Positions 24,717-34,090 of a stretch of DNA of 64,000 nt are shown piece after piece. The stretch covers positions 1 through 64,000 of the forward strand of contig NZ_BMQA01000006.1 of NCBI RefSeq assembly GCF_014647875.1, in the 5' to 3' direction. How positions within the stretch are numbered: position 1 is the first letter of the stretch; each line of letters opens with the position of its first letter. Both the position numbers and the translations under genes were made by a program. Source of the DNA: Streptomyces brasiliensis (GTDB lineage Bacteria; Actinomycetota; Actinomycetes; Streptomycetales; Streptomycetaceae). The notes below the pieces were generated by a model. That model saw nothing but the letters and a program-made list of their open reading frames with translations, had not been told where the DNA came from and did not search any database.

Positions 24717-26153
24717 TCATTTCGGCGTCCCCGCCGCCACCCTCCTCGGCAGCCACACCACCATCACCGCCGCCCCGCCCAGCAGCACCGCCGTACTCGT
24801 CCGGAACGCCAGCGCGTATCCGTCCGTCAGCGCCCCCGCCCCGCCGTCGCCGCCCGTGCGGGCCGCCGCAATCGTCGACATGACCGCGAGTCCCAGCGAA
24901 CCGCCCATCGTGCGCGACGTGTTGATCAGCCCGGAGACCAGTCCGGCCTCCCCCGGCGCCGCCCCGGACGTGGCCAGCGCGGCGAGCGGGGTCGCGGCCA
25001 GGCCCGCGCCCAGCATCATCAGGATGCCCGGGAACATGATCGCCGTCAGATACTCCCCGTGCGCGCTCATCGTCGACTGCCAGGCGAACCCGGTGGCGGC
25101 CACCAGCGTGCCGGACGTCGCCACGGTCCGCGCCCCGGCGACCCGCATGAACCGCGGCGCCAGTTTCGAGCCCGCGACCACGGCCAGCGAGCTGGGCACG
25201 AGGGCCAGTCCGGCGTCCAGCGGTGAGTAGCCCAGCACGTTCTGGGCGTAGAGCGTCATGAAGTACCACATACAGAACATCGCCGAACCGCTCAGCAGCA
25301 TCGCCGCGTTCGCGGACGCGACCGCGCGCAGCCGCAGCAGTCCGAGCGGCATCAGCGGGACCGCCGTACGCGCTTCGACGACGAGGAACAGTCCGAGGAG
25401 CGCGAGCCCGGCGGCCAGCGGCACCAGCGTGGCCGCCGCCGTCCACCCCTCCGCCTCGGTCTGCCCGATCCCGTAGGCGAGGGTCGCGAGCCCGGCCGTC
25501 ACCAGCAGCGCGCCCGGCAGGTCGAGGCGCCGCCCGTCCCCCGTGCGGCTCTCCACCAGCCGGACCAGCGATCCGGCCAGCACCACGGCACCCACGGGCA
25601 CGTTGATGAGCAGCACCCAGCGCCACGACAGCACGTCCACCAGCACCCCGCCGACGAGCCCGCCCGCCGCGCCGCCACCCGCGCCCACGGCGGTCCAGGT
25701 GGCTATGGCCCGCGCCCGTGCCGCGCCTTCCGGCACGGCGGCGGTCAGCAGCGTGAGCGTCGACGGCGCGAGCACCGCCGCCCCGAGTCCCTGCACGGCC
25801 CGGGCGAGCAGCAACTGCCAGCCGTCCTGGGCCAGCCCGCCGCCCAGCGAGGCCAGCGTGAACAGGCCGAGGCCGACGAGGAACATGCGCTTGCGCCCGT
25901 AGAGGTCGCCGGCCCGCCCGCCGAGCAGCATGAACCCCGCGAAGGCGATGGCGTACGCGTTCACCACCCACTGGAGTCCCGAGGCGCTCAGCCCCAGGTC
26001 GGCCCGCATGGACGGCAGCGCCACGTTGACGACGGACACGTCCAGCACGACCAGGAACTGTCCGGCGCAGGCGAGTGCCACCACCAGCCAGGTGGGGGGC
26101 GCGATGCGCCGGGACAGCGGAGTGGTGTCGGCGGCTTCCAGCATGGGTGTCAT
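24717..26153 (-). CDS. MFS multidrug exporter, DHA2 family
   Basis: A 478-residue permease with about 14 predicted helices. DHA2 hallmarks are LVVLDVSVVNVALPSM in helix 1, GGRAGDLYGRKRMF in loop 2-3, and the motif C stretch WRWVLLINVPVGAV. It should be a proton-coupled drug or metabolite exporter. The ATG at 26153 fits the family start. It is divergent from a second MFS exporter at 26432; the shared 278-base gap carries an inverted repeat. Confidence 0.88.
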   Translation of the reverse strand: MTPMLEAADTTPLSRRIAPPTWLVVALACAGQFLVVLDVSVVNVALPSMRADLGLSASGLQWVVNAYAIAFAGFMLLGGRAGDLYGRKRMFLVGLGLFTLASLGGGLAQDGWQLLLARAVQGLGAAVLAPSTLTLLTAAVPEGAARARAIATWTAVGAGGGAAGGLVGGVLVDVLSWRWVLLINVPVGAVVLAGSLVRLVESRTGDGRRLDLPGALLVTAGLATLAYGIGQTEAEGWTAAATLVPLAAGLALLGLFLVVEARTAVPLMPLGLLRLRAVASANAAMLLSGSAMFCMWYFMTLYAQNVLGYSPLDAGLALVPSSLAVVAGSKLAPRFMRVAGARTVATSGTLVAATGFAWQSTMSAHGEYLTAIMFPGILMMLGAGLAATPLAALATSGAAPGEAGLVSGLINTSRTMGGSLGLAVMSTIAAARTGGDGGAGALTDGYALAFRTSTAVLLGGAAVMVVWLPRRVAAGTPK

Positions 26154-26363
26154 GCTCTCAACCCGGTTACGGCCCTTGCATCGGGATTTCGCCCCACCTG
26201 CACCTCGGTCGTAGGACCTAGACCGCCACCCCGGCCCACGCCACCTTCCACCAACGCGCCGGACCGAGCACCGTCGACAGGTCGAACAGGTTTCATCGAC
26301 GTCCTGCACCTGACGGAAAATCAGAAACCCATGGGTCGGTCAAGAATTCCTTAGAGGCCCGAA

Positions 26364-26379
26364 GCAACGGAATAGTTGC
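26364..26379. promoter_or_regulatory. Inverted repeat between divergent exporters
   Basis: GCAAC at 26364-26368 and GTTGC at 26375-26379 form an inverted repeat, with AATTCC and GGAAT copies around it, in the 278-base gap between two divergent MFS genes (26154-26431). It resembles the TTGC-type half-sites bound by some MarR proteins. No regulator gene is adjacent. Confidence 0.35.
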
Positions 26380-26431
26380 CTGTGCATACGAGGTTCCTCC
26401 ACCACTTATGTCACGCGGGAGGCCTTACTCA

Positions 26432-28171
26432 ATGACGCACACGACCGACCAGCCCGCCCGGAGCGCGAACGGGGCCGTCGTCCCCGTGCTCGCCTTCGCG
26501 GGCATCGTGGTCGCGGTGATGCAGACACTGCTCGTCCCGGTCATCAAGGACCTGCCGCAACTGCTGGACACCGCGCCGAGCAACGCCACATGGGTCCTGA
26601 CCTCCACCCTGCTCTCGGGCGCGGTGGCCACCCCGATCATGGGCCGCCTCGGCGACCTGTACGGCAAGCGCCGGATGCTGATCCTCAGCCTCGCGGTGAT
26701 GGTGGTCGGCGCCCTGATCAGCGCGCTCACCAGCCAGCTGCTCACAATGATCGCCGGCCGTGCGCTCCAGGGATTCGCGATGGGCGCGATCCCGCTCGGC
26801 ATCGGCCTGATGCGCGACATGCTGCCGCGCGAGCGGCTCGGCTCCGCGATGGCCCTGATGAGTTCCTCGATCGGCGTCGGCGGCGGGCTCGCGCTGCCGG
26901 CCGCGGCCCTGGTCGCGCAACACGCCGACTGGCACGCCCTGTTCTACGGCGCCGCCGGTCTCGGCGTCCTCTCCATCGCCCTCACCCTCCTCGTCGTACC
27001 GGAGTCCCCGGCGCGCGCCGAGGGCACCTTCGACCTGCTGGGCGCGCTCGGCCTGTCCGCGGGCCTGGTCCTCTTCCTCCTGCCGATCACCAAGGGCAGC
27101 GACTGGGGCTGGACCTCGGGCACCACGCTCGGTCTGTTCGGTGCCGCGGCCGTCGTCCTCCTCCTGTGGGGCGTCCTGGAACTGCGCCTGAAGGCGCCGC
27201 TGGTCGACCTGCGCACCACGGCCCGCCCGGCCGTCCTCTTCACCAACCTCTCGTCGATCATGGTCGGCGTCTCCTTCTACGTCGTCTCACTCGTCCTGCC
27301 CCAGCTCCTCCAGCTGCCGAAGGCGACCGGCTACGGCCTCGGCCAGTCGATGGTCGCTGCGGGTCTGCTCGTGGCGCCGCTCGGCCTGACGATGATGTTC
27401 ACCGCGCCCGTCTACGCCCGTCTCTCGGCGAAGTACGGCCCCAAGGTCACCCTCATCCTCGGCATGCTGATCATCGGGATCGGCTACGGTGCCGGCCTCG
27501 GCCTGATGAGCGCCCCGTGGCAGAGCCTCGTCATCGCGGTGATCCTCGGTGCGGGCATCGGCCTCGCCTACTCCTCGCTGCCCGCGCTGATCGTCGGCGC
27601 GGTCCCGGCGTCCGAGACGGGCGCGGCCAACGGCCTGAACACGCTGATGCGGTCCATCGGCACGTCGGTGTCGAGTGCCGTGATCGGCATGGTGCTGGCC
27701 AACACCGCGCACACCGTGGGCGGGGTGGCGATCCCGACGATGCGCGGCTTCCACGTCTCCTTCCTGATCGCGACCGGCGCGGTGGCGCTGGGCCTGCTCC
27801 TGGCCCTTTTCCTGCCGAAGCAGAGCCGCGCGGCCCAGCACACCCAGCTGCGGGCCAGCAGCGAGGAGGACGCGGGGCTCGCGCACGCCGAGGAGGCGCT
27901 GCGCGGCTTCCGCGGCCGGGTCCTGGACGCGGCCGGCACCCCGGTCGCCCGCGCCAAGGTCACCCTGATCGACCGCCGGGGCCGCCAGGCGGGCGCCACG
28001 CTCTCCCGCGAGGACGGCAGTTACGCCCTCCCGGTCCCGTCCGAGGGCGCCTACGTCCTGGCGGCAAGGGCCACGGGCCACGGCCCGCACGCCTCCTCGG
28101 CAACCCACACGGGCACCGCGGGGACGATCGACCTGGACCTTTCCCTGCCGGGCGAGACGGTCAACGCGTAA
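26432..28171 (+). CDS. MFS exporter with C-terminal carboxypeptidase-regulatory-like domain
   Basis: A 579-residue protein. Residues about 15-470 form a 14-helix DHA2-type transporter (GRLGDLYGKRRM in loop 2-3). Residues about 490-579 form a soluble domain (LRGFRGRVLDAAGTPVARAK, VTLIDRRGRQAGATLSRED, GSYALPVPSEGAYVLAARA) of the CarboxypepD_reg / transthyretin-like beta-sandwich type. Such domains are usually extracellular, whereas the C-terminus of a 14-helix MFS is expected inside, which is odd. GGAGG lies upstream of the ATG. It is a likely efflux pump of unknown substrate, and a terminator follows it. Confidence 0.85.
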   Translation: MTHTTDQPARSANGAVVPVLAFAGIVVAVMQTLLVPVIKDLPQLLDTAPSNATWVLTSTLLSGAVATPIMGRLGDLYGKRRMLILSLAVMVVGALISALTSQLLTMIAGRALQGFAMGAIPLGIGLMRDMLPRERLGSAMALMSSSIGVGGGLALPAAALVAQHADWHALFYGAAGLGVLSIALTLLVVPESPARAEGTFDLLGALGLSAGLVLFLLPITKGSDWGWTSGTTLGLFGAAAVVLLLWGVLELRLKAPLVDLRTTARPAVLFTNLSSIMVGVSFYVVSLVLPQLLQLPKATGYGLGQSMVAAGLLVAPLGLTMMFTAPVYARLSAKYGPKVTLILGMLIIGIGYGAGLGLMSAPWQSLVIAVILGAGIGLAYSSLPALIVGAVPASETGAANGLNTLMRSIGTSVSSAVIGMVLANTAHTVGGVAIPTMRGFHVSFLIATGAVALGLLLALFLPKQSRAAQHTQLRASSEEDAGLAHAEEALRGFRGRVLDAAGTPVARAKVTLIDRRGRQAGATLSREDGSYALPVPSEGAYVLAARATGHGPHASSATHTGTAGTIDLDLSLPGETVNA

Positions 28172-28195
28172 CAGCCGGCTGAGATCCACACCACC

Positions 28196-28229
28196 CGCAC
28201 CCCCTGTCGCCCCGGCGGCGGGGGGTGCG
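28196..28229 (+). terminator. Terminator after MFS exporter
   Basis: CGCACCCCC at 28196-28204 pairs with GGGGGTGCG at 28221-28229, with a G+C-rich loop, directly downstream of the MFS gene. Confidence 0.75.
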
Positions 28230-28273
28230 ACAGCATGGGGCGCCGAGAACGTCGTACGACCGAGAGGAACCCC

Positions 28274-28924
28274 ATGCCCGCGGCACCCAAGCCCGACATC
28301 CTGGCCGCGTTCGAGGCCGCGAAGGGGTTCATGCCCGTGGACGAGGGGCTCGCGTTGTACGGCGCCGGTGTGGAGGCGGGCGAGCTGGGGCTGCCGTTGC
28401 TGGAGGTCGGGACGTACTGCGGGCGGTCCACCCTTCTGCTCGCGGACGCCGCCCGGCAGGCCGGGGTCACCGCGCTCACCGTGGACCACCACCGGGGCAG
28501 TGAGGAGCAGCAGCCGGGGTGGGACTACCACGACCCGGAGACCGTCGACCCTGAGGTGGGTCTGATGGACACCCTGCCCGCCTTCCGCCGGACCCTGCAC
28601 AAGGCCGGGCTCGAGGAGCACGTGGTGGCCCTGGTGGGGCGCTCCCCGCAGGTGGCGAAGATCTGGAACTCGCCGCTCGGGCTCGTCTTCGTGGACGGCG
28701 GTCACACCGACGAGCACGCCACGGCCGACTACGAGGGCTGGGCGCCGCATGTGGCCGAGGGCGGTCTGCTCGTCATCCATGACGTGTTCCCCGAGCCGGA
28801 GGACGAGTTCACCGGGCAGGCTCCGTACCGCGTGTACCTGCGCGCCTTGGAGTCGGGTGCCTTCACCGAGACCTCCGTCACCGGGTCGCTGCGCGTGCTG
28901 CGGCGGACGGGGGCGGGCATCTGA
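28274..28924 (+). CDS. Class I SAM-dependent methyltransferase (CmcI-like)
   Basis: A 216-residue Rossmann-fold protein. Motif I is LLEVGTYCGRSTLLLADAA, the acidic ribose site is TVDHHRGSEEQQPG, and VFVDGGHTDEHATADYEGW and GGLLVIHDVFPEPED correspond to the later strands and possible metal-binding acids. The pattern resembles cephalosporin hydroxylase/O-methyltransferase-like enzymes. The substrate is unknown. GAGAGGAA precedes the ATG at 28274. Confidence 0.8.
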   Translation: MPAAPKPDILAAFEAAKGFMPVDEGLALYGAGVEAGELGLPLLEVGTYCGRSTLLLADAARQAGVTALTVDHHRGSEEQQPGWDYHDPETVDPEVGLMDTLPAFRRTLHKAGLEEHVVALVGRSPQVAKIWNSPLGLVFVDGGHTDEHATADYEGWAPHVAEGGLLVIHDVFPEPEDEFTGQAPYRVYLRALESGAFTETSVTGSLRVLRRTGAGI

Positions 28925-29128
28925 CAGACGCCTCGGTGTGGGACTGTGATCTCGCCCTCACATCGGACGGAGTGCGTCTGCGGGCCTTTTGATCGGTTTG
29001 CTCCTGATCGTCGACGGCGGCGGGGCGCAAGATGCTCGGGCAAGTGGGCGCCTTACGGCCCGCCGGCGGTCCACCCGCCCGGCGCACGGCGCCGGTGGGC
29101 GAACAGACCGGCCGCTAGGGTGGCAGGC

Positions 29129-30091
29129 GTGTCGTACGTAGGCCCGGACTTCGATCCCCCGCAACCGCGCCGGCCCCGCCGCGCCCCCCTGACCGTGGCG
29201 CTCGCCGCACTGGTGCCGGGGGCGCTGCTCGGCTGGCTCGTGTACGAGGCGGTGGGCGCGACCGGGGGCGGCGGGTCGGGGGACTCGGCCAAGCCAGGGG
29301 GCGCCCTGACGTCGGCGACCGACACCTCACGCACCCCGAGTGCGTCCTCCTCCCCCGCCGACGACGGCAAGAAGCCCGGCACCGCGCGCACCGGTTCCGC
29401 ACCAGCCGGCACCGGCCCCCTCGCCGGCAAGGTCGTGGTGATCGATCCTGGGCACAACTCCGGCAACTACCGCCACACCGCCGAGATCAACCGGAAGGTG
29501 GACATCGGCAACAGCCGCAAGGAGTGCGACACGACGGGGACGTCCACCAACGACGGTTATTCGGAGGCCCGGTTCACGCTGGACGTCTCGCACCGGCTGC
29601 GCACGCTCCTCGAGCAGGAGGGCGCCACGGTGAAGCTGACGCGCGACGGGGACGAGCCGCCGTGGGGTCCGTGCGTGGACGAGCGGGCCCGTATCGGCAA
29701 CACCTCGCGCGCGGACGCGGCGATCTCCATCCACGCGGACGGCTCTGCCGTCGGCAACCGCGGCTTCCACGTCATCCTGCCGGGCTCCGTGCACGCCGGT
29801 GCCGCGGACACCCGCCCGATCGTCGGCCCCTCGCGCGACCTCGGCGAGCGCATCGCGGGCGGCTTCGTGCGCGTCACGGGCAGCGCGCCCTCCAACTACA
29901 TCGGCGGCGGTACGGGCCTGGACACCCGGACCGACCTGGGCGGTCTCAATCTGTCCACGGTCCCGAAGGTGTTCATCGAGTGCGGCAACATGCGCGACGG
30001 CAAGGACGCGGCGCTGCTGAAGAGCGGCGCGTGGCGGCAGAAGGCGGCGCAGGGGATCTCTGAGGGAATCGTGAGTTTCCTGCGCGGGTAG
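29129..30091 (+). CDS. N-acetylmuramoyl-L-alanine amidase (Amidase_3), membrane-anchored
   Basis: A 320-residue zinc amidase. A short cytosolic N-terminus rich in Pro/Arg is followed by one membrane helix (about 20-43), a Ser/Gly/Thr-rich linker to about 98, and an Amidase_3 domain. This has the first zinc His in VVVIDPGHN (His109), a second-ligand Glu in the EARFTLDVSHRL region, SIHADGS, and the catalytic Glu in VFIECGNMRD. It cleaves the amide between MurNAc and the stem peptide in the cell wall. The GTG at 29129 was chosen because the frame upstream is unrelated leader. Confidence 0.9.
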   Translation: MSYVGPDFDPPQPRRPRRAPLTVALAALVPGALLGWLVYEAVGATGGGGSGDSAKPGGALTSATDTSRTPSASSSPADDGKKPGTARTGSAPAGTGPLAGKVVVIDPGHNSGNYRHTAEINRKVDIGNSRKECDTTGTSTNDGYSEARFTLDVSHRLRTLLEQEGATVKLTRDGDEPPWGPCVDERARIGNTSRADAAISIHADGSAVGNRGFHVILPGSVHAGAADTRPIVGPSRDLGERIAGGFVRVTGSAPSNYIGGGTGLDTRTDLGGLNLSTVPKVFIECGNMRDGKDAALLKSGAWRQKAAQGISEGIVSFLRG

Positions 30092-30250
30092 GCACCGGCC
30101 TGCCGATCCCGGCGGACACCGTGATCGTACGGACGATAATGTCGTCCCTACGATGAGGGGCCACCCCCGCGCTTCACACCGGGGCCCGAGGGCGACAGGG
30201 TGACAGCGACGCCTCTACGACCACGAGACGACCTACGAAGGACACCTGAA

Positions 30251-31051
30251 GTGAATATCCGCTCCCTCAGTCGAGGCGACGGCGTGGTGATCGGAGCAGC
30301 GGTGTTGCTGTTCATCGCGTCGTTCCTCGACAACTACTCGTACGACGGGGCACCGGACAGCCTCGACCTCCCGAGCCTCTGGAAGAGCGGACCGGTCCTG
30401 CTCAGCGTCGTGCTGGCCGGGATCATCGGGGCCGCGCTCGTCGTCGCGGCCCGCGCGCTGCCGCAGCCCCGCAAGGTCGCCGGTCTCGACCTCGGCCCGT
30501 TCGGCGTCGCGTTCACGGTGTTCGCCGCATGGAGCGCGCTCGGCAACGTCATCGACCCGGCGGGCGCCGCCGACAACCTCCCTGGCCAGGGCGGCGGCAA
30601 CGGCCCCAGCGCCGGGATCGGCCTCGTCCTGGCCCTGGTGGCCACCCTCGTCATGGCCGCGGCGGCCGTCGCCACCCCGCTCGTCCCCGCCCTCCAGGCC
30701 GGTCTGATCCCGGCGCCCAAGCCCGCCGCCCCGCAACCCTACGGCGCGCAGCCGCAGGCCGGTTACGGCTACCCGGGCGCCCAGCAGCCGTCGTACGGCG
30801 CTCAGCCGCAGCAGCCGTACGGGCAGCAGCCCCAGCCGGCCGCCCCGGCCCCGGACTTCTCGCCGTTCTGGTTCGCCGTGCCGGTGCCGCGTCCGCTGTT
30901 CTCGGAGGACGGCTCGCCGACGCCGATCGCCGAACTGGCGCCGGGCACCTGGTACCTCGCCGTAGAACAGCGCGGCCAGCAGTTGATCGCGCAGACCCAG
31001 GACGGCCGCCGCGGCGTGCTGCAGGACACGTCCGGGATCCAGCGCGGCTGA
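30251..31051 (+). CDS. Membrane protein with Tyr/Gln/Pro-rich region (DUF5336-like)
   Basis: A 266-residue protein: four membrane helices in residues about 15-155, then a Pro/Gln/Tyr/Gly-rich disordered stretch (about 160-200, [13 protein letters not shown] repeats), and a small C-terminal soluble domain ([25 protein letters not shown]). Similar proteins are widespread in actinomycetes near growth genes; the function is unknown. The GTG at 30251 has AAGGA upstream. It is followed by a clear terminator. Confidence 0.75.
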   Translation: MNIRSLSRGDGVVIGAAVLLFIASFLDNYSYDGAPDSLDLPSLWKSGPVLLSVVLAGIIGAALVVAARALPQPRKVAGLDLGPFGVAFTVFAAWSALGNVIDPAGAADNLPGQGGGNGPSAGIGLVLALVATLVMAAAAVATPLVPALQAGLIPAPKPAAPQPYGAQPQAGYGYPGAQQPSYGAQPQQPYGQQPQPAAPAPDFSPFWFAVPVPRPLFSEDGSPTPIAELAPGTWYLAVEQRGQQLIAQTQDGRRGVLQDTSGIQRG

Positions 31052-31070
31052 GCCCGCGGGCGTCGCGCAT

Positions 31071-31098
31071 GGCCCCTCGCCCTTCCGGGCGGGGGGCC
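31071..31098 (+). terminator. Terminator after membrane protein gene
   Basis: GGCCCCTCGCCC, loop TTCC, GGGCGGGGGGCC: a 12-base-pair stem with one G-T type mismatch, 19 bases after the stop. Confidence 0.85.
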
Positions 31099-31150
31099 GT
31101 TGCCGTACAGTCGCCTCCTCCGATATCTGATGTACCGTCAGGAGATGGGC

Positions 31151-31636
31151 ATGCGGCTCGGACCGGCACTCGGCTACTGGGGGCGCGGCCCCTCCGCGGA
31201 CCATGTGCCGCCGGCACGGGAGGCGGAGCGGCTCGGCTACGACTCGGTGTGGACGGCCGAGTCTGGGGCTCGGACGCCTTCACGCCGCTGACCTGGATCG
31301 CCGCGCGGACGTCAACGATCAAACTGGGTACGGCGGTTGCGCAGATGGCTACCCGCTCCCCCACCACGACGGCGATGCACGCGCTCACCCTGGACCATCT
31401 CTCGGGCGGGCGCGTGATGCTGGGACTCGGGCTGTCCGGGCCGCAGGTGGTGGAGGGCTGGTACGGGCGGCCGTTCCCGGCGTCGCCGCTGGCCTCGACC
31501 CGGGAGTACGTCGAGGTCGTACGGCAGGTGCTGCGCCGCGAGGCACCGGTGGCCTCGGACGGCCGCTTCCACCCCCTCCCCTACCGGGGTCCGGACGGCA
31601 CCGGCCTCGGCAAGCCGCTCAAGCCGATTACCCGGG
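31151..31636 (+). pseudogene. Truncated, frameshifted LLM-class F420-dependent oxidoreductase
   Basis: The start [19 protein letters not shown] continues to SVWTAES in one frame; the expected next residues [22 protein letters not shown] follow in another frame, so one base appears to be missing near 31263. The second part runs through [19 protein letters not shown] and stops resembling the family after GKPLKPIT near 31636, less than half the usual ~340 residues. AGGAG precedes the ATG at 31151. The downstream 220 bases to 31859 hold nothing I recognise. Confidence 0.85.
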
Positions 31637-31859
31637 AGCACGAGCAGGACCCGGCGCGGTAGACGGCGCCGGGTTCCTGGGCTGATGGTGAGCCGGGGCT
31701 CCTCGGTGGTAACGAATCTGGCGTCGGACACCTGCGCTCCTGCCTCTCCGGGGGCAGAATCATCAGGAACCACACCCAACAGTCACCGTCGGAAGAACCA
31801 ACACCGGGCGAAGTCGGGACGAACGACAGGACGGCCGTGCCGATTTGACGCAATGTCAC

Positions 31860-32432
31860 CTATCGCTGAGACCCCGTGAGTTGAGAGGTGGACGGCACCT
31901 TGTTCTTCACGTCGACGCCCGCGCTCTTTCCCGCATCCTTGACGTTGTTGATGATGTCGTCGAAGGAACCGGCCACCGAGTCGGTGCTGTCGCCCTTGCG
32001 CAGCTTCTTCGGCAGGTCCTTGAGCGCGTCGATGCCGGACGTGAGCGGTGCGACGGCCTTGGACAGCAGGGGGTCGCCCTGGGCGTTGCGCAGGGCCGCC
32101 TTCAGCCGGTTGTACGTGAAGGCCCCGGCGAGTCCCGCCTTGACGAGGGCGCGCCTGCGTCCGTGGGCTCCCTTCTTGAACTTCCCGGCCTTCCACGGCT
32201 TCACGATCCACTGGTAGGTCGCTCCGGCCGCGAGGCCCGCGTTCAGTACGAAGCGGGTCTTGGCGAGTTTCTGTTTCTCCGCGGACGTACTGGGACTGGG
32301 CGTGGGTGCGGCCACGACGGCCGCGGAGTCCCGGCCGGTGGTCTCGCCGCTCGCACAAGCGGTGGTACCACCGGCGAGCAGGGCACAGCACAGCGTGAGC
32401 GCCACGACGAGGCGCCCTATCGGTACGGACAC
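31860..32432 (-). CDS. Putative secreted lipoprotein of unknown function
   Basis: A 190-residue protein with a signal sequence (VVALTLCCALLAGG) followed by TTACASG, a weak lipobox, so it may be a lipoprotein. After a Pro/Ser/Thr linker (PTPSPSTS) the mature part is basic and helical (KTRFVLNAGLAAGATYQWIV, GSFDDIINNVKDAGKSAG). No family is recognised. GTG start. It is divergent from the small membrane protein at 32574. Confidence 0.65.
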   Translation of the reverse strand: MSVPIGRLVVALTLCCALLAGGTTACASGETTGRDSAAVVAAPTPSPSTSAEKQKLAKTRFVLNAGLAAGATYQWIVKPWKAGKFKKGAHGRRRALVKAGLAGAFTYNRLKAALRNAQGDPLLSKAVAPLTSGIDALKDLPKKLRKGDSTDSVAGSFDDIINNVKDAGKSAGVDVKNKVPSTSQLTGSQR

Positions 32433-32573
32433 GAGGTCCTCCGGGGTTCTCTCCGCGAGCAGTTGTCCCCCCAGCCACCGTCACGCAACTCGGCCGGTTA
32501 CGCCACTTGGGGGAAACCGGAACCGGATTCACCTTTCCTGTTTCACCGGGGCGTCAGCGGCAAGCCGAAGGAC

Positions 32574-32867
32574 ATGTCCCCTCGATATCGCAACGGAACG
32601 AACCAAGCCGGCACGGTCGTCGCGATCGTGGCCGACGTCATGGCCTTCGTGCTGGGCCTGTGGATCGCGATGTACCTGCTGGACGCGAACCGTGCAAACG
32701 ATCTCGTCCAGTTCGTGCACGACGTTGCCGCATGGCTCGCGGGCTGGTCACACGATCTGTTCACGTTCGACGACGCATGGGCCCGGGTGGTCGCCGGATA
32801 CGGCCTCGCCGCCGTCGTCTACCTCTTCGTCGGCCACGCCGTCGCCAACCGGCTGCACCGGCACTGA
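32574..32867 (+). CDS. Small two-helix membrane protein
   Basis: A 97-residue protein with two clear membrane helices (AGTVVAIVADVMAFVLGLWI and VAGYGLAAVVYLFVGHAVAN) around a Trp/His-rich amphipathic loop (VHDVAAWLAGWSHDLFTFDD). Similar small proteins occur in other Streptomyces; the function is unknown. AAGGAC is close to the ATG. Confidence 0.65.
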   Translation: MSPRYRNGTNQAGTVVAIVADVMAFVLGLWIAMYLLDANRANDLVQFVHDVAAWLAGWSHDLFTFDDAWARVVAGYGLAAVVYLFVGHAVANRLHRH

Positions 32868-32905
32868 GCCGCGCCGCGGGCCGATCATGTCGCTGCGGTT
32901 CGGCA

Positions 32906-32921
32906 GCGCCCCGAAGGGCGC
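32906..32921. repeat. REP-like hairpin element
   Basis: GCGCCC-CGAA-GGGCGC hairpin followed by GAGCGCGACCAGCCACGA (about 32952-32969). The combination of this hairpin and the GCGCGACCAGCCACGA box is a common intergenic repeat of Streptomyces as I remember it, and probably acts as a terminator between the convergent genes. Confidence 0.55.
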
Positions 32922-33019
32922 GGGACCGTATCGACATGCGGCTCCGCCGTCCGAGCGCGACCAGCCACGATGCCGGCGCGGACGGACGACGGAATATCGC
33001 GGCACTTCCAGCGAAGCGC

Positions 33020-34090
33020 TCAGGCGCAGCAGTCGGGGTCCAGGCCGGTGGGAAGGTACTCGCCGCCGAAGACCGCGCACGTGGCCTCGTGGCCGCCCAG
33101 GGCCGCCACCGCCAGGAGGAGTGAGCCCGCCGTCCAGGTGGTGAGTTCGCGGGGCCAGACGGTGCCGTCGTCGAAGACGTAGCCCGTCCAGTACAGGCCG
33201 GACTCCGTGTCGCGCAGGTGCTGGATGGACTGGAGGATCTCCAGCGCGCGGTCGGACTCGCCCATCACCCACAGGGTCAGGGCGAGTTCGGAGGACTCGC
33301 CGCCGGTGACCCAGGGGTTGGGCACGACGCAGCGCACACCGAGGCCGGGGACCACGAAGCGGTCCCAGGACTCCTCCATACGGGACTTGGCCTCCGGACC
33401 GGTGAGCGCGCCGCCCAGGATCGGGTAGTACCAGTCCATCGAGTAGCGGTCCTTGTCGAGGAACCGCTCCGGATGCCGGCGGATCGCGTGCCTCAGCGCG
33501 CCGAGCGCCAACTCCCAGTCCGGCTGCGGCTCTTCTCGCTGCTCGGCGATGGCGAGCGCGCACCGCAGGGCGTGATGGATCGACGAACTGCCGGTCAGCA
33601 GCGCGTCGTCGGTGGGCGTGCCGTCGTCCTCGCGCCGCCAGCCGATCTGCCCGCCGGGCCGCTGGAGCCGCAGGACCCATTCGACGGCCGCGTACACGCA
33701 CGGCCACATGCGGTCCAGGAACGTGTCGTCGCCGGTCGAGAGGTAGTGGTGCCAGACGCCCACCGCTATGTAGGCGACGAAGTTCGACTCGCGGGCGCGG
33801 TCGGTGACGTCGTCGTGCGCCCCGTCCGCGTACGCCGCGTACCAGGAGCCGTCCTCGTTCTGGTGCGTGGCGAGCCAGCCGTACGCCCGCTCGGCCGCCG
33901 CGTGCTCCCCCGCCGCGTCCAGGGCCATCGCGGCCTCGGTGTGGTCCCACGGGTCCAGATGGTGTCCGCGGAACCACGGAATGCCACCGTCCTCCCGCTG
34001 CACGGCGAGGATGCCGCGGACGGTCGCGGCAGCCTGCTCGGCGGTGAGGACCCCGGGCAGGACGAGGTGTTCTGTCCGGGGAGTGGTCAC
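33020..34090 (-). CDS. Alpha/alpha-toroid protein (prenyltransferase/glycoside-hydrolase-like)
   Basis: A 356-residue protein built of repeated helical hairpins with QREDGGIPWFRGHHLDPWDH, HQNEDGSWYAAYADG and RPGGQIGWRRED motifs, the QxxDGxW-type pattern of alpha/alpha-toroid proteins (terpene cyclases, glucoamylase-like enzymes). No DxDD cyclase motif is present, so terpene cyclisation is unlikely; a carbohydrate-acting or binding role fits the neighbours. GTG at 34090 overlaps the methyltransferase stop (GTGA). Last gene of a three-gene overlapping operon. Confidence 0.75.
   Translation of the reverse strand: MTTPRTEHLVLPGVLTAEQAAATVRGILAVQREDGGIPWFRGHHLDPWDHTEAAMALDAAGEHAAAERAYGWLATHQNEDGSWYAAYADGAHDDVTDRARESNFVAYIAVGVWHHYLSTGDDTFLDRMWPCVYAAVEWVLRLQRPGGQIGWRREDDGTPTDDALLTGSSSIHHALRCALAIAEQREEPQPDWELALGALRHAIRRHPERFLDKDRYSMDWYYPILGGALTGPEAKSRMEESWDRFVVPGLGVRCVVPNPWVTGGESSELALTLWVMGESDRALEILQSIQHLRDTESGLYWTGYVFDDGTVWPRELTTWTAGSLLLAVAALGGHEATCAVFGGEYLPTGLDPDCCA

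Noticed and set aside
31637..31859. Possible insertion-sequence end or attachment site
   Set aside because: No terminal inverted repeat, target duplication, tRNA fragment or transposase similarity could be shown.
33020..34090. Squalene-hopene or terpene cyclase
   Set aside because: Toroid-type repeats are present but no DxDD or DDxxD catalytic motif, and the neighbours are a glycosyltransferase and a methyltransferase.
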